Shown here in pieces: positions 19,150 through 26,936 of a stretch of DNA of 64,000 nt. Made by a program: the position numbers and the translations under genes. The notes under the pieces are model-generated. The model was not told the DNA's origin, ran no database searches, and worked only from the letters and a program-made list of their open reading frames with translations. Source of the stretch: Bog-756 sp963835465 (GTDB lineage Bacteria > Actinomycetota > Acidimicrobiia > Acidimicrobiales > RAAP-2); assembly GCA_963835465.1 (NCBI GenBank), contig CAWIFR010000007.1, positions 1 to 64,000 on the forward strand, read 5' to 3'. How positions within the stretch are numbered: position 1 is the stretch's first letter; each line of letters begins with the position of its first letter.

Positions 19150-20097
19150 TCAGAAGTACGTGATCGACTTGGCCCGTTCCTCGGCCAGATCGAGGTCGGC
19201 GGTCCACGCCTCGGTGGAGAGGTACTTCCACCCACCGTCGGCCGCCACGACCACGATGGTGCCCGCGTCGAGCCCACTAGCCGTCTTGACTGCGCCGGCC
19301 AGGGCTGCTCCCGAGGAGATCCCGGCGAAGATGCCCACCTCGGTCAGCCGCCGGGTCCACTCGATGGACTCCCGGGGCCGTACGATGCGCTTCCCATCGA
19401 GCAGCTCCGCTCCGTGATTGTCCACGAAGATCGGCGGGATATAACCATCGTCGAGGTTCCGGAGGCCGTCGACGATCTCTCCGGCCGGCGGTTCGATGGC
19501 CAGGACCTGGATGGCGGGGTTCCGCTCCTTCAGGAAGCGGCCGACCCCGAGCAGGGTGCCCGAGGTGCCCAGCCCGGCCACGAAATGGGTTACCTCAGGG
19601 CAGTCACGCCAAATCTCAGGGCCGGTGCCCTCGTAGTGGGCCTTCGGATTGGCCGGGTTGGCGTACTGGTAGAGGAAGACCCACTCGGGGTGCTCGTCGG
19701 CGAGGGCTCGGGCCCGGCGGACGGCCCCGTTCGACCCCTCTGAACCAGGCGATTCGATGATCTCGGCCCCCCACACCTCGAGGAGCTGGCGCCGCTCGAT
19801 GGAAACGTTGGTGGCCAAGACCACCTTCAGGTGATAGCCCTTCACCCGGCAGATCAGGGCCATACCGATGCCGGTGTTACCCGAGGAGGGCTCGATCAGG
19901 GTCTGCCCCGGCTTCAGGGCGCCATCCTTCTCCGCCTCTTCGATCATGGACAGGGCGATCCGGTCCTTGACCGAGCCACCCGGGTTCTGCCCCTCCAATT
20001 TGATCAGGATGCGGACATCCGGATTGGGGCTCAGCTGGGAGATGTCCACCAACGGGGTGTTCCCGATCAGTTCCAACGCCGAGCCGTATCGCGTCAT
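19150..20097 (-). CDS. cysM: Cysteine synthase, CysM type (CysO-dependent)
   Basis: 315 residues of fold-type II PLP enzyme. The Schiff-base lysine is in GGSVKDR (K44), the substrate loop is PSSGNTGIG, and the phosphate-binding loop is GLGTSGTLLG. In actinobacteria this subtype uses O-phosphoserine and the thiocarboxylated sulfur carrier CysO instead of sulfide. The immediate upstream genes cysO and mec support that assignment. The ATG overlaps the cysO stop (ATGA, 20094-20097), so the two are translated as a unit. Length is normal. Confidence 0.95.
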   Translation of the reverse strand: MTRYGSALELIGNTPLVDISQLSPNPDVRILIKLEGQNPGGSVKDRIALSMIEEAEKDGALKPGQTLIEPSSGNTGIGMALICRVKGYHLKVVLATNVSIERRQLLEVWGAEIIESPGSEGSNGAVRRARALADEHPEWVFLYQYANPANPKAHYEGTGPEIWRDCPEVTHFVAGLGTSGTLLGVGRFLKERNPAIQVLAIEPPAGEIVDGLRNLDDGYIPPIFVDNHGAELLDGKRIVRPRESIEWTRRLTEVGIFAGISSGAALAGAVKTASGLDAGTIVVVAADGGWKYLSTEAWTADLDLAEERAKSITYF

Positions 20098-20399
20098 CGC
20101 AGGCGGGCCTCCACAGCGTCCACCGACCCCCCGGCAACGGCGGGGAGGATGGAGATCTCGTCCCGGTCCGACACCGGCGTGTCGAGGGACGAGAGGTAGC
20201 GGACGTCGTCGTCGTTCAGGTAGACGTTGACGAATTTGTGCAGCGCCCCGTCACCGTCGATGACCTGGCCCGAGAGCCCGGGGTACTGCCCGGCCAGGGC
20301 GACCAGGACCTCCCCCACGGTCGATCCCTCCACCGACACGGCTTTGACACCGCCGGCTTGGGCCCGCAGCACGGTCGGCAGGTTAACTTGGACGGACAC
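20094..20399 (-). CDS. cysO: Sulfur carrier CysO (MoaD/ThiS fold) with a C-terminal extension after Gly-Gly
   Basis: 101 residues from a GTG at 20399, preceded by a good ribosome site (GAGGAG). The beta-grasp protein has VSVQVNLPTVLRAQAGG, FVNVYLNDDDVRYLSSLDTP and ISILPAVAGG, closely following CysO of mycobacteria. In known CysO proteins the chain ends at this Gly-Gly, which must be the terminus to be activated and thiocarboxylated. Here ten further residues (SVDAVEARLR) follow before the stop. The tail would have to be removed, for which the neighbouring JAMM protease is the obvious candidate (inference). Confidence 0.92.
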   Translation of the reverse strand: MSVQVNLPTVLRAQAGGVKAVSVEGSTVGEVLVALAGQYPGLSGQVIDGDGALHKFVNVYLNDDDVRYLSSLDTPVSDRDEISILPAVAGGSVDAVEARLR

Positions 20400-20487
20400 G
20401 GCGTCTCCTCGGGTCTGGGTCACGTTCGGCACTGCTTGCAGCACACCCACCGCCCAGCGGCGAATGTTGACAAGTTCACTGAGGATT

Positions 20488-20895
20488 CTACCGGGAGTGC
20501 AGCTGGACCGGCTCCTCGGTGACCGTCCCCTCCACGATCCGGTAGCTCCGCACCACCGGCTGTACATCCCTGAGCGACACCAGCACGTAGTGCCAGGTCG
20601 GATCCGGGGCCTGCGCCACGTCCGTTGGGGACGGGTACGCCTCGGTGTGGGTGTGGGAGTGAAACACCCCGATGATCGAATAGCCGCCCGACTCGGCATC
20701 CCGGTCCGCCCGGAGATGTTCCTTGGGGTCGACGGTATAGAGCTTGGCCGAGGCGGCCAGATTTCGTGTGGGGTAGCAGGTGACGGCCTCCCCGGTCTCC
20801 AAGTCGCCCCCCAGCAGGCCACAGGCCTCGTCGGGAAGGCCGGTCAGGCAGTGGGCCACCATTTGGTCGTGCACCGATTTCGGGAGCAGAAGCAT
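20488..20895 (-). CDS. mec: JAMM/MPN metalloprotease of the CysO pathway
   Basis: 135 residues. The full JAMM zinc site is present: E23 (PDEACGLLGG), H79 and H81 (VFHSHTHTEA), S89 and D92 (YPSPTD). In mycobacteria the equivalent protein hydrolyses the CysO-cysteine adduct to release cysteine. It may also process the extended CysO found here. The ATG at 20895 (MLLLPKSVHDQMVAH) aligns with the family start; ATGs at 20922 and 20925 are alternatives. It is first in the mec-cysO-cysM set, with 88 nt before cysO, and divergent from smpB. Confidence 0.92.
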   Translation of the reverse strand: MLLLPKSVHDQMVAHCLTGLPDEACGLLGGDLETGEAVTCYPTRNLAASAKLYTVDPKEHLRADRDAESGGYSIIGVFHSHTHTEAYPSPTDVAQAPDPTWHYVLVSLRDVQPVVRSYRIVEGTVTEEPVQLHSR

Positions 20896-20954
20896 GGTGA
20901 GGAGCAGGCTAGAGGAAGCCATCACTCGATCGGGCGACTACCGTCGCTTAGGCC

Positions 20955-21512
20955 ATGGCAGCAGCGAAGAAGAAGGCCACCGCCGTCGATTCCGGACGAT
21001 CCGGCCCGGCCAAGGGAGCGGCCCAGAGGCCGACCGGCGAGGCCAACAAGGTGGTGGCCTCCAATCGGCGCGCCCGTCACGACTACGAGATCCTCGACAC
21101 GGCCGAGTGCGGCATCGTCCTGCAGGGGTCGGAGGTGAAGTCCCTGCGGGCCGGCCGCATTGCCTTGCAAGACGCCTACGCCCGGATCATCGACGGGGAG
21201 ATGTGGTTGTTCGGGGTGCACGTCCCGCCGTATGCCCAGGCCAACGGGTTTGGCGCCCACGAACCGGACCGCCGGAGGAAACTCCTGCTCCATCGTCGGC
21301 AGATTGACGAATGGATGGGGCGCTCCCAACAGCAGTCCCTGACCATGGTGCCACTGTCCATCTACTTCAAGGAGGGAAGGGCCAAAGTCGAACTGGCGCT
21401 GGCCCGGGGCCGCCGCCAGTTCGACAAGCGTCACGCCATCGCCACCCGCGACGCCAGCCGGGAAGCGGCTCGGGAGGCCCGGGCGGCTTCCAAGGGAGCC
21501 TCCTTCCGCTGA
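20955..21512 (+). CDS. smpB: SsrA-binding protein
   Basis: 185 residues. The N-terminus is extended, basic and Ala-rich (first about 30 residues), and the oligonucleotide-binding barrel follows: VASNRRARHDYEILDT, GIVLQGSEVKSLRAGRI, LFGVHVPPYAQANG and RRKLLLHRRQIDE. The basic C-terminal tail (DKRHAIATRDASREA) enters the ribosomal decoding channel in trans-translation. It lies 57 nt upstream of ssrA on the same strand, so partner protein and RNA are adjacent. Confidence 0.97.
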   Translation: MAAAKKKATAVDSGRSGPAKGAAQRPTGEANKVVASNRRARHDYEILDTAECGIVLQGSEVKSLRAGRIALQDAYARIIDGEMWLFGVHVPPYAQANGFGAHEPDRRRKLLLHRRQIDEWMGRSQQQSLTMVPLSIYFKEGRAKVELALARGRRQFDKRHAIATRDASREAAREARAASKGASFR

Positions 21513-21569
21513 GGCGGTACAATGGGAACCTCGGACGGGCACCTGGTCCGTCCGTAAGGAACATCCCTA

Positions 21570-21917
21570 GGGGGTGACAGGCTTCGACTCTGGTCGTCGA
21601 GGTGGGAGAAGCGAGCCGTGGTCTCCGGAGCCACGTAAAAGAGCCGGAACAAAAAACAAACGCCGAGCCTCAGCTCGCGCTCGCAGCCTAGAAACTGCGA
21701 CGTCCGACCGGTCTCAGTCCTACGGGCCGGAACCGGGCGCCATCTAGTGGGACTTACCTGAACTACTGCGCCGACGGGTGGTCAGGGACAATTCAGTCGG
21801 ATACGGAATGACACTGCCGCCGGTAGCGGAGTCACTCTCGACAACCTAAGGCCGGCTGCGCTCGGAGAAGGCCCATTGAGAAGCTAGAGGACGCGGGTTC
21901 GATTCCCGCCACCTCCA
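21570..21917 (+). ncRNA. ssrA: tmRNA
   Basis: The 5' end GGGGGTGACAGGCTTCGAC and the 3' end GGGTTCGATTCCCGCCACCTCCA form the tRNA-like domain. Acceptor GGGGGTG pairs with CACCTCC with one G-U pair, and the T arm is GCGGG-TTCGATT-CCCGC. The internal open frame ends at TAG 21689-21691 and encodes a degradation tag finishing N-A-E-P-Q-L-A-L-A-A, with the usual hydrophobic LAA end. The exact resume codon (about 21641-21659) cannot be fixed by eye. The mature CCA is not encoded exactly (ACGA follows). Length 348 nt. It is followed at once by the hairpin terminator and repeat copy 1. Confidence 0.96.
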
Positions 21918-22059
21918 CGATGAGGTGTTCATGAAAGAACACCCCTAGTGATCACGAAACCCCGCCGGGAGCGATCTCGGCGGGGTTTCGTGCCTTCGAT
22001 TCAGGATTCGAAGGCAGACAGATCGGTTCCAGGGCGATTTGTAGCCGAGCAATAGCGCG
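21915..22059 (+). repeat. 145-bp hairpin repeat, copy 1 (abuts tmRNA 3' end)
   Basis: Begins at CCACGATGAGGTGTTC, sharing the last bases of ssrA, and runs to CAATAGCGCG. It contains the two hairpins and a GATTCAGGATTCGAAGG palindromic segment. It is nearly identical to 25177-25321 (differences mainly around 21985-21993) and, over its first about 85 bp, similar to 29415-29510. The ORF-A side of the mobile element begins just after it. Confidence 0.9.
21953..21992 (+). terminator. Strong hairpin downstream of ssrA
   Basis: A perfect 15-bp stem (left arm CACGAAACCCCGCCG at 21953-21967, right arm at 21978-21992) closes a 10-nt loop. It sits 35 nt past the tmRNA 3' end and is the likely intrinsic terminator, although only a short T run (TTT within the stem) is present. 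A smaller hairpin (GGTGTTC/GAACACC) precedes it. The same structure recurs in repeat copies 2 and 3. Confidence 0.75.
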
Positions 22060-22126
22060 ATCGCTCCCCCACCGGGCGCGACAAATGCGCCCGGGGGCGC
22101 TGCGTCGGCAATCGAAGGGTGGAGTT

Positions 22127-23860
22127 CTAGCCCGGTGGACCGGTCGAAGTCGGCACCGGCTTCTCGGCGGGACCCAAAAGCTCTCCGAGGGTGCCCTTCC
22201 GGCGCTTGGCCCGCCGACGGGGGGCGGCCTTCTCGGCTTCCTGCTTGGCCCGGAAGCTCCGGATCCGATCGAGGTTGTAGGCAGCGACGGTGAATCCCAA
22301 GAGGATTGACATCTTGATCCGACCAAACACCCGGAAGAACCCTCTGGAGAGGTCGGCGAAGCCGCCCTTCAGAGCGGCGTTGGCCGACTCGACCACCTGA
22401 CGACGGTCCATGGAGGTCCGCCAGGCCGTCGTCCCAAAGGAGATCCTCTGGGCGAGTGGGAGCTCGGCAGCCGGCGCTGACAGCGTCCCCGTGCAGCACT
22501 GACCATCCGGCACGGTGGTGAGTGGTGCCCGCCGGGAACGACGCATCGATTTCGGGATCTCCCGACTCCGCATCAGTCCGGCGCAGAACGGGCATTTCCA
22601 GCGGGTGACTCCGTCAACGTCCGGCTTCGTGTGGCGGACGAACCTCCATCGGGCCCGCTGGTTGAACTTCTCCTCGAAGGCGCGGCGGTAGGGGCCAGGG
22701 GCGTAACGCGGCGGAAAGGTGAGGTCACGCAGCTCCTTCGGCAGCAGCTTCGAATAGAGCTGGCCATCCACCAGCATCGCTTCTCCGGCGAAGGGTCTGA
22801 TCCCTCGCTGGTGGGTCACGAGTTGGACCGTCTGCTCGATGCCCACACGGGTCAGACGATGGCCCGTCGTCTCGGGCTTGCACAGTGAGTAGCCCGGATC
22901 CCAGACGACATCGGCGATGTCGTGGACCGACTCCTTGGAGGCGATGAGCTCAGAGACGATGGAGTCGCCTCGATGGGATCCGGCGGGAACGAGGTTGCAG
23001 GTGGTGATGACGGTCGGCACCTCGGGCCCGAGCGTGGTCTGGTCGATGCCGTTCGTCCACCGGACATCTCGGGTCTGGACGGCCAGATGGAGCTCGTAGC
23101 CGATGTAGGGACCGGCGTTCCTCTGGCTGGTGGCTGAACGGTGGCCGGCCCGGGCATCGGGGTCCGCGGTGTATTGCTTTCGGCCGTCCTGACCGATGGC
23201 CACCACCCTGGCCGTGTGCATCCTCTTCGGTTTGGCGCCCTTGCCCTTGCCCTTTCCGTTGGACGGCTTCAGTTTCTCCGCATTCGATGCGGAGGCCGTG
23301 GTGACCCTGGATTCCGACCCACCCTCCTCCATGGGTTGTGTCTTGGCCGCCTCGCCGTCCAACTCGATGGTCATCGTCTTCGACTTCAGGCCTCCCCAGG
23401 TCTCGACGTCGGTTCCGTCAACGGCCACCGATCGACTGGTGAGCATGTCCTTCGGGATGGCCGCCCGGGCCAGTTGGTTGGCAAACCACTGGGCGTCGAC
23501 GTCGGAGCGCCTGGACTCCAAGACCTCGCACAGGCGGAGAAACAACCGGTCGACCCGGGCGTAGGACTCGCTTGGATCCCAGGACCGAATGCCGAGGCTG
23601 GCCCGCTGGTCATCGGTCATGGCATTGAGCACTCGGGCCGCCTCCACCAGGTGACCCTCGTGGTGACGGTGCAGCGCGTTGAGCTGAAGGGCGACCAGGA
23701 ACCCCTCGAGACTGAGGTGCCGGGGCCGACCGACCTCCAAGTTGAGGAACGGTGCCAGCTTCGCCGCGACACCCGATCTGTCGATCAGTTGCCTGGCCAC
23801 ATTGAGCTCCGCGCCACTGGTCGGGCGGCCGTCGGAGGTGTCGATCGGAGCCCTCGTCAC
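22127..23860 (-). CDS. DDE-type transposase (ORF A of the ssrA-linked element)
   Basis: 577 residues from a GTG at 23860. Putative catalytic acids are D148 (SVAVDGTDVETW), D321 (VVWDPGYSL) and E491 (VVESANAALKGGF), spaced as in IS1182/IS5-like DDE transposases. DPDARAGH and GYELHLAVQ also resemble that group. A Lys/Gly-rich insert (about 195-215) follows D148, and a zinc-ribbon-like set of cysteines (KCPFCAGL, QCC) lies at 423-456. The start overlaps the stop of ORF B (GTGA, 23857-23860), so the pair is translationally coupled. The exact IS family was not recognised. Confidence 0.75.
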   Translation of the reverse strand: MTRAPIDTSDGRPTSGAELNVARQLIDRSGVAAKLAPFLNLEVGRPRHLSLEGFLVALQLNALHRHHEGHLVEAARVLNAMTDDQRASLGIRSWDPSESYARVDRLFLRLCEVLESRRSDVDAQWFANQLARAAIPKDMLTSRSVAVDGTDVETWGGLKSKTMTIELDGEAAKTQPMEEGGSESRVTTASASNAEKLKPSNGKGKGKGAKPKRMHTARVVAIGQDGRKQYTADPDARAGHRSATSQRNAGPYIGYELHLAVQTRDVRWTNGIDQTTLGPEVPTVITTCNLVPAGSHRGDSIVSELIASKESVHDIADVVWDPGYSLCKPETTGHRLTRVGIEQTVQLVTHQRGIRPFAGEAMLVDGQLYSKLLPKELRDLTFPPRYAPGPYRRAFEEKFNQRARWRFVRHTKPDVDGVTRWKCPFCAGLMRSREIPKSMRRSRRAPLTTVPDGQCCTGTLSAPAAELPLAQRISFGTTAWRTSMDRRQVVESANAALKGGFADLSRGFFRVFGRIKMSILLGFTVAAYNLDRIRSFRAKQEAEKAAPRRRAKRRKGTLGELLGPAEKPVPTSTGPPG

Positions 23861-24792
23861 CGCTGACCACGCAACATGGCGTCGACGTCCTGAGCGGCTA
23901 GGGGGCTGACCAGGCCAAGGAGCTCCGAGAGAACGGCCGGCCCTTTGATGCCGGCAGCTCGGCACAGCTCGGGAAGACGCGTCCCCGCTTGGAGATGCCA
24001 CAAGAGCCACGTCGAGCGCAGACGGGCCGGAGCAATGGATGGATGGCCGGTCGGCACCTCCAGGCTGGCCACCAGATGACCGGTCCGGTTACGAGACGTC
24101 GACGACCCGCCGACGAGGAATTCGGTCCCGGCCGTTTCGGCCAGGTGGCGAACGTCCTCTTCCCATCGGGCGAGGAGCACCACCGCTCGGGCCATCGGCT
24201 CCCCCGCCATCACCACGATGCTGTCACCCCTCCGATGCACGTCACGGGCGGTGACTCTGGTCAGCCAGCGCCCATCGAGACCCGCCCCCAGGCCGAGAGC
24301 CAACAGAGCACGGGCAGCTCGCCGACGATGGGCGGTGGGCTGATTCGATGCGTCCCCGACAAGGAGAGCTACTTCGTCAGCCGAGTAGGGAGAGGCCAGA
24401 GCGCGACGCGGAACGGCCACCGGACGAGGTGGCCACGGGGCGGTCACGGTCAGCTCGGGGCCGACCTTGCGAAGGACCGACCGATAGGTGGCTTGTGAGC
24501 GGTCGGCGCCCAGGGCGACCTCGACGAATCGGTCGACAGTGTCGGGATCGAGAATCAGATCGCGGTCAAGAGCCATCCCCTCGGCCAGCGACCAGTCGAC
24601 GAGCCGCTGCAGAACACGCGTCATCCGCTTCGTCGAGGGGGTGTCGCCCACTGCAAGGTCGGCCACCATCTCAGCCACGAAGAGCTCGGCCGGGGTCGGA
24701 GGAGTGCCCAACGAACGGCCGTCTGGCCGGCCAACGGCCTTTGCTTGATATTCCATTCCACGGTGCCCCGAAGGCGCACTCGGTTGCTCCAC
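23857..24792 (-). CDS. Tyrosine-recombinase-like protein without catalytic tyrosine (ORF B)
   Basis: 311 residues from a GTG at 24792. An N-terminal helical SAM-like part (about 35-125, YRSVLRKVGPEL) is followed by a XerC-like core: PYSADEVALLVGDA, RRRAARALLALGLGAGLDG, RVTARDVHRRGDSIVV, and near the end SIAPARLRSTWLLWHLQAGT, the position of the HxLRH box of integrases. The box histidine is replaced by serine, and no tyrosine follows in the remaining about 40 residues, so strand-cleaving activity is not expected. It is coupled to the ORF A transposase and has a decayed paralogue at 29520-30078. An accessory DNA-binding role is inference. Confidence 0.65.
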   Translation of the reverse strand: MEQPSAPSGHRGMEYQAKAVGRPDGRSLGTPPTPAELFVAEMVADLAVGDTPSTKRMTRVLQRLVDWSLAEGMALDRDLILDPDTVDRFVEVALGADRSQATYRSVLRKVGPELTVTAPWPPRPVAVPRRALASPYSADEVALLVGDASNQPTAHRRRAARALLALGLGAGLDGRWLTRVTARDVHRRGDSIVVMAGEPMARAVVLLARWEEDVRHLAETAGTEFLVGGSSTSRNRTGHLVASLEVPTGHPSIAPARLRSTWLLWHLQAGTRLPELCRAAGIKGPAVLSELLGLVSPLAAQDVDAMLRGQR

Positions 24793-24801
24793 GGTCCGTC
24801 C

Positions 24802-25050
24802 TCAGATGAACTGCAGTAGGGGCTTCATGGGTGCGCCGAGCACCGATACCACCGCAAGGTGGGGCACTGACAGTTGTAGTCCACGGGTGTGACGATCAGC
24901 TGGCCAGTCGACGAGGATGCGTAGACAGCGCAGGAACTCGCAGTCTTTAGGGCTCAGGCAGTCACCAAAATGGCGGTCCGGGATACCCCAACACCGATTT
25001 CCGGCCCGACGATTTCGGTGTCTCCAGACCGTCTCGAGGTGCTGTTGCAC
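24802..25050 (-). CDS. Possible small ORF upstream of ORF B
   Basis: 82 codons ending 9 nt before the ORF B start. The last about 25 codons (QLSVPHLAVV...VLGAP) resemble in frame the sequence upstream of the decayed paralogue (QLFVPSALGNLGV). They may therefore be either a coding end or just shared element DNA. The N-terminal half has three cysteines but no known domain. Confidence 0.3.
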   Translation of the reverse strand: MQQHLETVWRHRNRRAGNRCWGIPDRHFGDCLSPKDCEFLRCLRILVDWPADRHTRGLQLSVPHLAVVSVLGAPMKPLLQFI

Positions 25051-25176
25051 CGGTGCTCCTGACCAACCGGCGCCCTATAGGGATTCTGTTCTGAGGGTGG
25101 AGTCGGTGTTCCTTAGCGAGTGGACGTTCGGCTTCTTGTCCGAGTCAGGTCCAGTTCAAGGGATTTCATGATCACC

Positions 25177-25321
25177 CCACGATGAGGTGTTCATGAAAGA
25201 ACACCCCTAGTGATCACGAAACCCCGCCGGGAGCGATCTCGGCGGGGTTCTTTGTCTTCGATTCAGGATTCGAAGGCAGACAGATCGGTTCCAGGGCGAT
25301 TTGTAGCCGAGCAATAGCGCG
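25177..25321 (+). repeat. 145-bp hairpin repeat, copy 2
   Basis: Near-identical to copy 1 over its whole length. About 90 bp to its left also resemble the left flank of copy 3: on the minus strand both begin an ATG-K-[S/G]-L-E-L reading. It ends abruptly at the IS256 remnant. Copies 1 and 2 therefore bracket the ORF A/B element as direct repeats 3.26 kb apart. Confidence 0.9.
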
Positions 25322-25323
25322 TG

Positions 25324-25443
25324 GCCACCGAGGCCACCTTCTCGGACCTTGTGGAACAGGGCGTCCAGCCAGACGTAGGTGTAGGGCCCGGCGTCGAGGT
25401 TGATGCGGTGGTCGTCGCGTCGGGGGGATCCTCAGATCGGACC
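25324..25443 (-). pseudogene. IS256 (mutator)-family transposase scrap
   Basis: The minus strand reads DDHRINLDAGPYTYVWLDAL then HKVREGG, the segment holding a catalytic aspartate in IS256-type transposases (usual form PYTFVWLDAL..KVREGG). Only about 35 residues remain; both sides are lost, the lower side exactly at repeat copy 2. Confidence 0.8.
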
Positions 25444-25564
25444 ATCCCCCGTACGCCACTCTGGTGGACTCAACTCTTGCTGCTGAAGAGGCCCTTCGGC
25501 CCTGGGCGTTGGGCGGGCGGGCGCCCATAGTCGGGCTAACCGGCCAGTTTCAGGAGGATGAGCC

Positions 25565-26047
25565 ATGAACGACACCATCACGCGATCACCGAAGTTGCCG
25601 CCGAGGTGGTTCCAGCACGTCTTCTGGCGTGTTCACCGCGCGCTGTACCGGCTTAGCGGTGGCCATTTCCTTTGGACTCCGGCGAGCAAGCGCGGCTGGG
25701 GTGCGCTTGGCCTTACCACCGTCGGCCGCAAGTCTGGGAAGCAACGCACTGTCATTATCGGCTACATCGAAGACGGTCCTGACCTCGTCACGATGGCGAT
25801 GAACGGCTGGGACGAAGGCCATCCTGCGTGGTGGCTCAACCTCGCCGCTAACCCCGAGGCCACCGTCCGCCTGGCCCACCAACAGCCCCGACCCGTGCGG
25901 GCGAAGGTCGCCAGCGGAGACGAGCGAGACCGGCTGTGGCAGCGTTGGGCCGAAACCGATGTCGGGCTCGACGCCTACGCAGCGCAGCGAGCCGTCGAGA
26001 CGCCGATCGTCATTCTCGAACCCCGCAAGCAAGTGGCTGCCCGGTAG
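25565..26047 (+). CDS. Deazaflavin (F420)-dependent nitroreductase family protein
   Basis: 160 residues. VGRKSGKQRTVIIGYIEDG is the phosphate-binding signature of the DDN/Rv3547-like split-barrel family. DGPDLVTMAMNGWDEGHPAWWLNLAANPEATVRL and the C-terminal AQRAVETPIVILEP complete the fold. Members use F420H2 to reduce quinones or nitro compounds and are typical of Actinobacteria. An upstream AGGAGG (25552-25557) precedes the ATG. It lies inside the accessory region between repeat copies 2 and 3. Confidence 0.92.
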   Translation: MNDTITRSPKLPPRWFQHVFWRVHRALYRLSGGHFLWTPASKRGWGALGLTTVGRKSGKQRTVIIGYIEDGPDLVTMAMNGWDEGHPAWWLNLAANPEATVRLAHQQPRPVRAKVASGDERDRLWQRWAETDVGLDAYAAQRAVETPIVILEPRKQVAAR

Positions 26048-26278
26048 ATGCAACGGGCGCGAGCAACTGTCACCCTTGTCGTGGCCCCTCCCGCACCTCG
26101 TTGTCAGTCAGTCGATGATGGCGGCGGCCGCTCGGTAGTGCCGGTTCCCGCTCGGATTGGGTGCCGACACCGCCGATCGGTGGCACTTCATAATCGCCAT
26201 GATCCCGGCGTTCGGGGTCACTCATCAAGTCGTGTCCTAGAACAACGCGGCAATGGATCCTTCCCCGAGGAAAGATCC

Positions 26279-26836
26279 TCAATAGTCGATTCGGTAGTGG
26301 AGGTGGGCGACTCCGCTGCGGGATCGCCTCTCACTGAGGAGTTCGAGGTCGAGGCGAGTGCGCAATGGTAGGGCGTGCTTACCACCACCCAGCACGACAG
26401 GCCAGAAGAACAAGTGGCACTCGTCTACCAACCCCGCCTCAATCGCTTGAGCTGCAAGATCTGCTCCACCCACCGTTAGATCGTGGTCCGCACTGGCTTT
26501 CAGGTGCCGAATCACCTCGGCCTCGAACTCCTGCTCAACAGTGGTCCTACTGCTTGACACCGATGTCAGGGTCTTGGAATACACAACCTTGTCGGCCGCT
26601 CGCCAGAGATTGGCGAAGTCCACGATCCAGTGCGGCTGATCAGCAACGGGTGCGGTCTCCCAGTAGACCATCGTCTGATACATCCGGCGGCCGTACAGAT
26701 AGGTACCCACCGGGCGCTCCAGCTCGTTGATGAAGCTGAAATACTCCTCATCAGGGTTGCCGAAATCAAAGCCCCCGCCAGGGTCCTCGGTGTAACCGTC
26801 GAGTGACGTGTTGGCTATGTAGATGAGCTTGGCCAA
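26279..26836 (-). CDS. Dihydrofolate reductase / RibD C-terminal family protein
   Basis: 186 residues from a TTG at 26836, chosen because GGAGGAG lies 5 nt upstream and because the family start AKLIYIANTSLDGYTED follows directly. RPVGTYLYGRRMYQTM, the central TVEQEFEAEVIRHLKAS and the NADPH site DLTVGGADLAAQAIEAGLVDE are typical. ECHLFFWPVVLGGGKHALP closes the family pattern. Such stand-alone proteins are poorly characterised NADPH-dependent reductases rather than true folate enzymes. The next gene upstream on the same strand is the response regulator. Confidence 0.88.
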   Translation of the reverse strand: MAKLIYIANTSLDGYTEDPGGGFDFGNPDEEYFSFINELERPVGTYLYGRRMYQTMVYWETAPVADQPHWIVDFANLWRAADKVVYSKTLTSVSSSRTTVEQEFEAEVIRHLKASADHDLTVGGADLAAQAIEAGLVDECHLFFWPVVLGGGKHALPLRTRLDLELLSERRSRSGVAHLHYRIDY

Positions 26837-26936
26837 GGCGACTCCTCCGACCGGAACCTTGTCCACGATAGTTGGCACGGCCGCAGCCAGAGCTGCACCA
26901 CAAGGGCCGGCAAAAGGGATACTCACTCCTGAGCGG

